Positions 6,300 through 6,360 of a DNA stretch of 6,360 bases are shown here, in pieces. Position 1 is the first letter of the stretch. The number at the start of each line of letters is the position of its first letter. The position numbers and the translations under genes were made by a program. The stretch is from an uncultured Propionibacteriaceae bacterium (GTDB lineage Bacteria; Actinomycetota; Actinomycetes; Propionibacteriales; Propionibacteriaceae), in the NCBI GenBank assembly GCA_937859105.1, contig CALMAD010000103.1:1-6360 (forward strand), written 5' to 3'. Below the pieces are notes generated by a model, which saw only the letters and a program-made list of their open reading frames with translations, was not told the DNA's origin and made no database searches.

Positions 6300-6360
6300 C
6301 CCATCGAGCAATGATCAGAACCTGTGGATGGTCCTCGGCGGGGTGACGTGAAGGGGCGCA
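6300..6360. other. Short upstream region of the operon, no gene recognised
   Basis: These 61 bases precede the first gene. I see no clear -10/-35 pair on the minus strand, no good Shine-Dalgarno before 6299, and no end of a neighbouring gene that I could defend. A TGATCA palindrome occurs at 6312-6317, too short to interpret. The operon promoter may lie beyond the window, or the lipoprotein may itself be coupled to an earlier gene. Confidence 0.4.

Noticed and set aside
6349..6360. A possible divergent plus-strand gene starting with GTG at the right edge
   Set aside because: Only four codons would be visible, and the G-rich stretch before it is too close and too weak to count as a ribosome site.

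Overview
The window is GC-rich throughout. All convincing genes lie on the minus strand, packed end to end with 4-base ATGA overlaps or gaps of a few bases. The codon usage (strong G/C preference at third positions), the GTG start of one gene, and the protein families all point to an actinomycete (Actinomycetota). I cannot name a genus from the sequence alone.

Read in the direction of transcription (right to left), the window holds one apparent operon for a Tad-like (type IVc / Flp-type) pilus or secretion machine. It begins with two exported proteins: a small lipoprotein (5745..6299), then a secreted, cysteine-rich protein with a C-terminal PKD-like beta domain (4843..5751). Next come a single-pass SAF-domain protein of the CpaB/RcpC type (4170..4838) and a ParA/MinD-fold CpaE/TadZ-like protein whose P-loop has lost both lysines (3395..4165). 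The core engine follows: a TadA/CpaF secretion ATPase (1851..3398) and two GspF-fold inner-membrane platform proteins, TadB-like (1000..1854) and TadC-like (110..1003). After a 40-base gap with a strong ribosome binding site, a further gene starts at base 69 and runs off the left edge. Its position is where a pilin or TadE-like gene would be expected, but only 23 codons are visible.

Functionally, the ATPase would drive the TadB/TadC platform, the ParA-like protein would localise or regulate the machine, and the SAF protein would act outside the membrane. The lipoprotein and the PKD-like secreted protein are the least understood part. They are not components of the classical Tad set described in diderm bacteria, yet here they are translationally coupled to the machine and lead the operon. 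No pilin, prepilin peptidase, TadE/F pseudopilin or secretin is encoded within the window.

I saw no tRNA, rRNA, CRISPR array, insertion sequence or convincing terminator. The long plus-strand reading frames are GC-rich shadows of the minus-strand genes.
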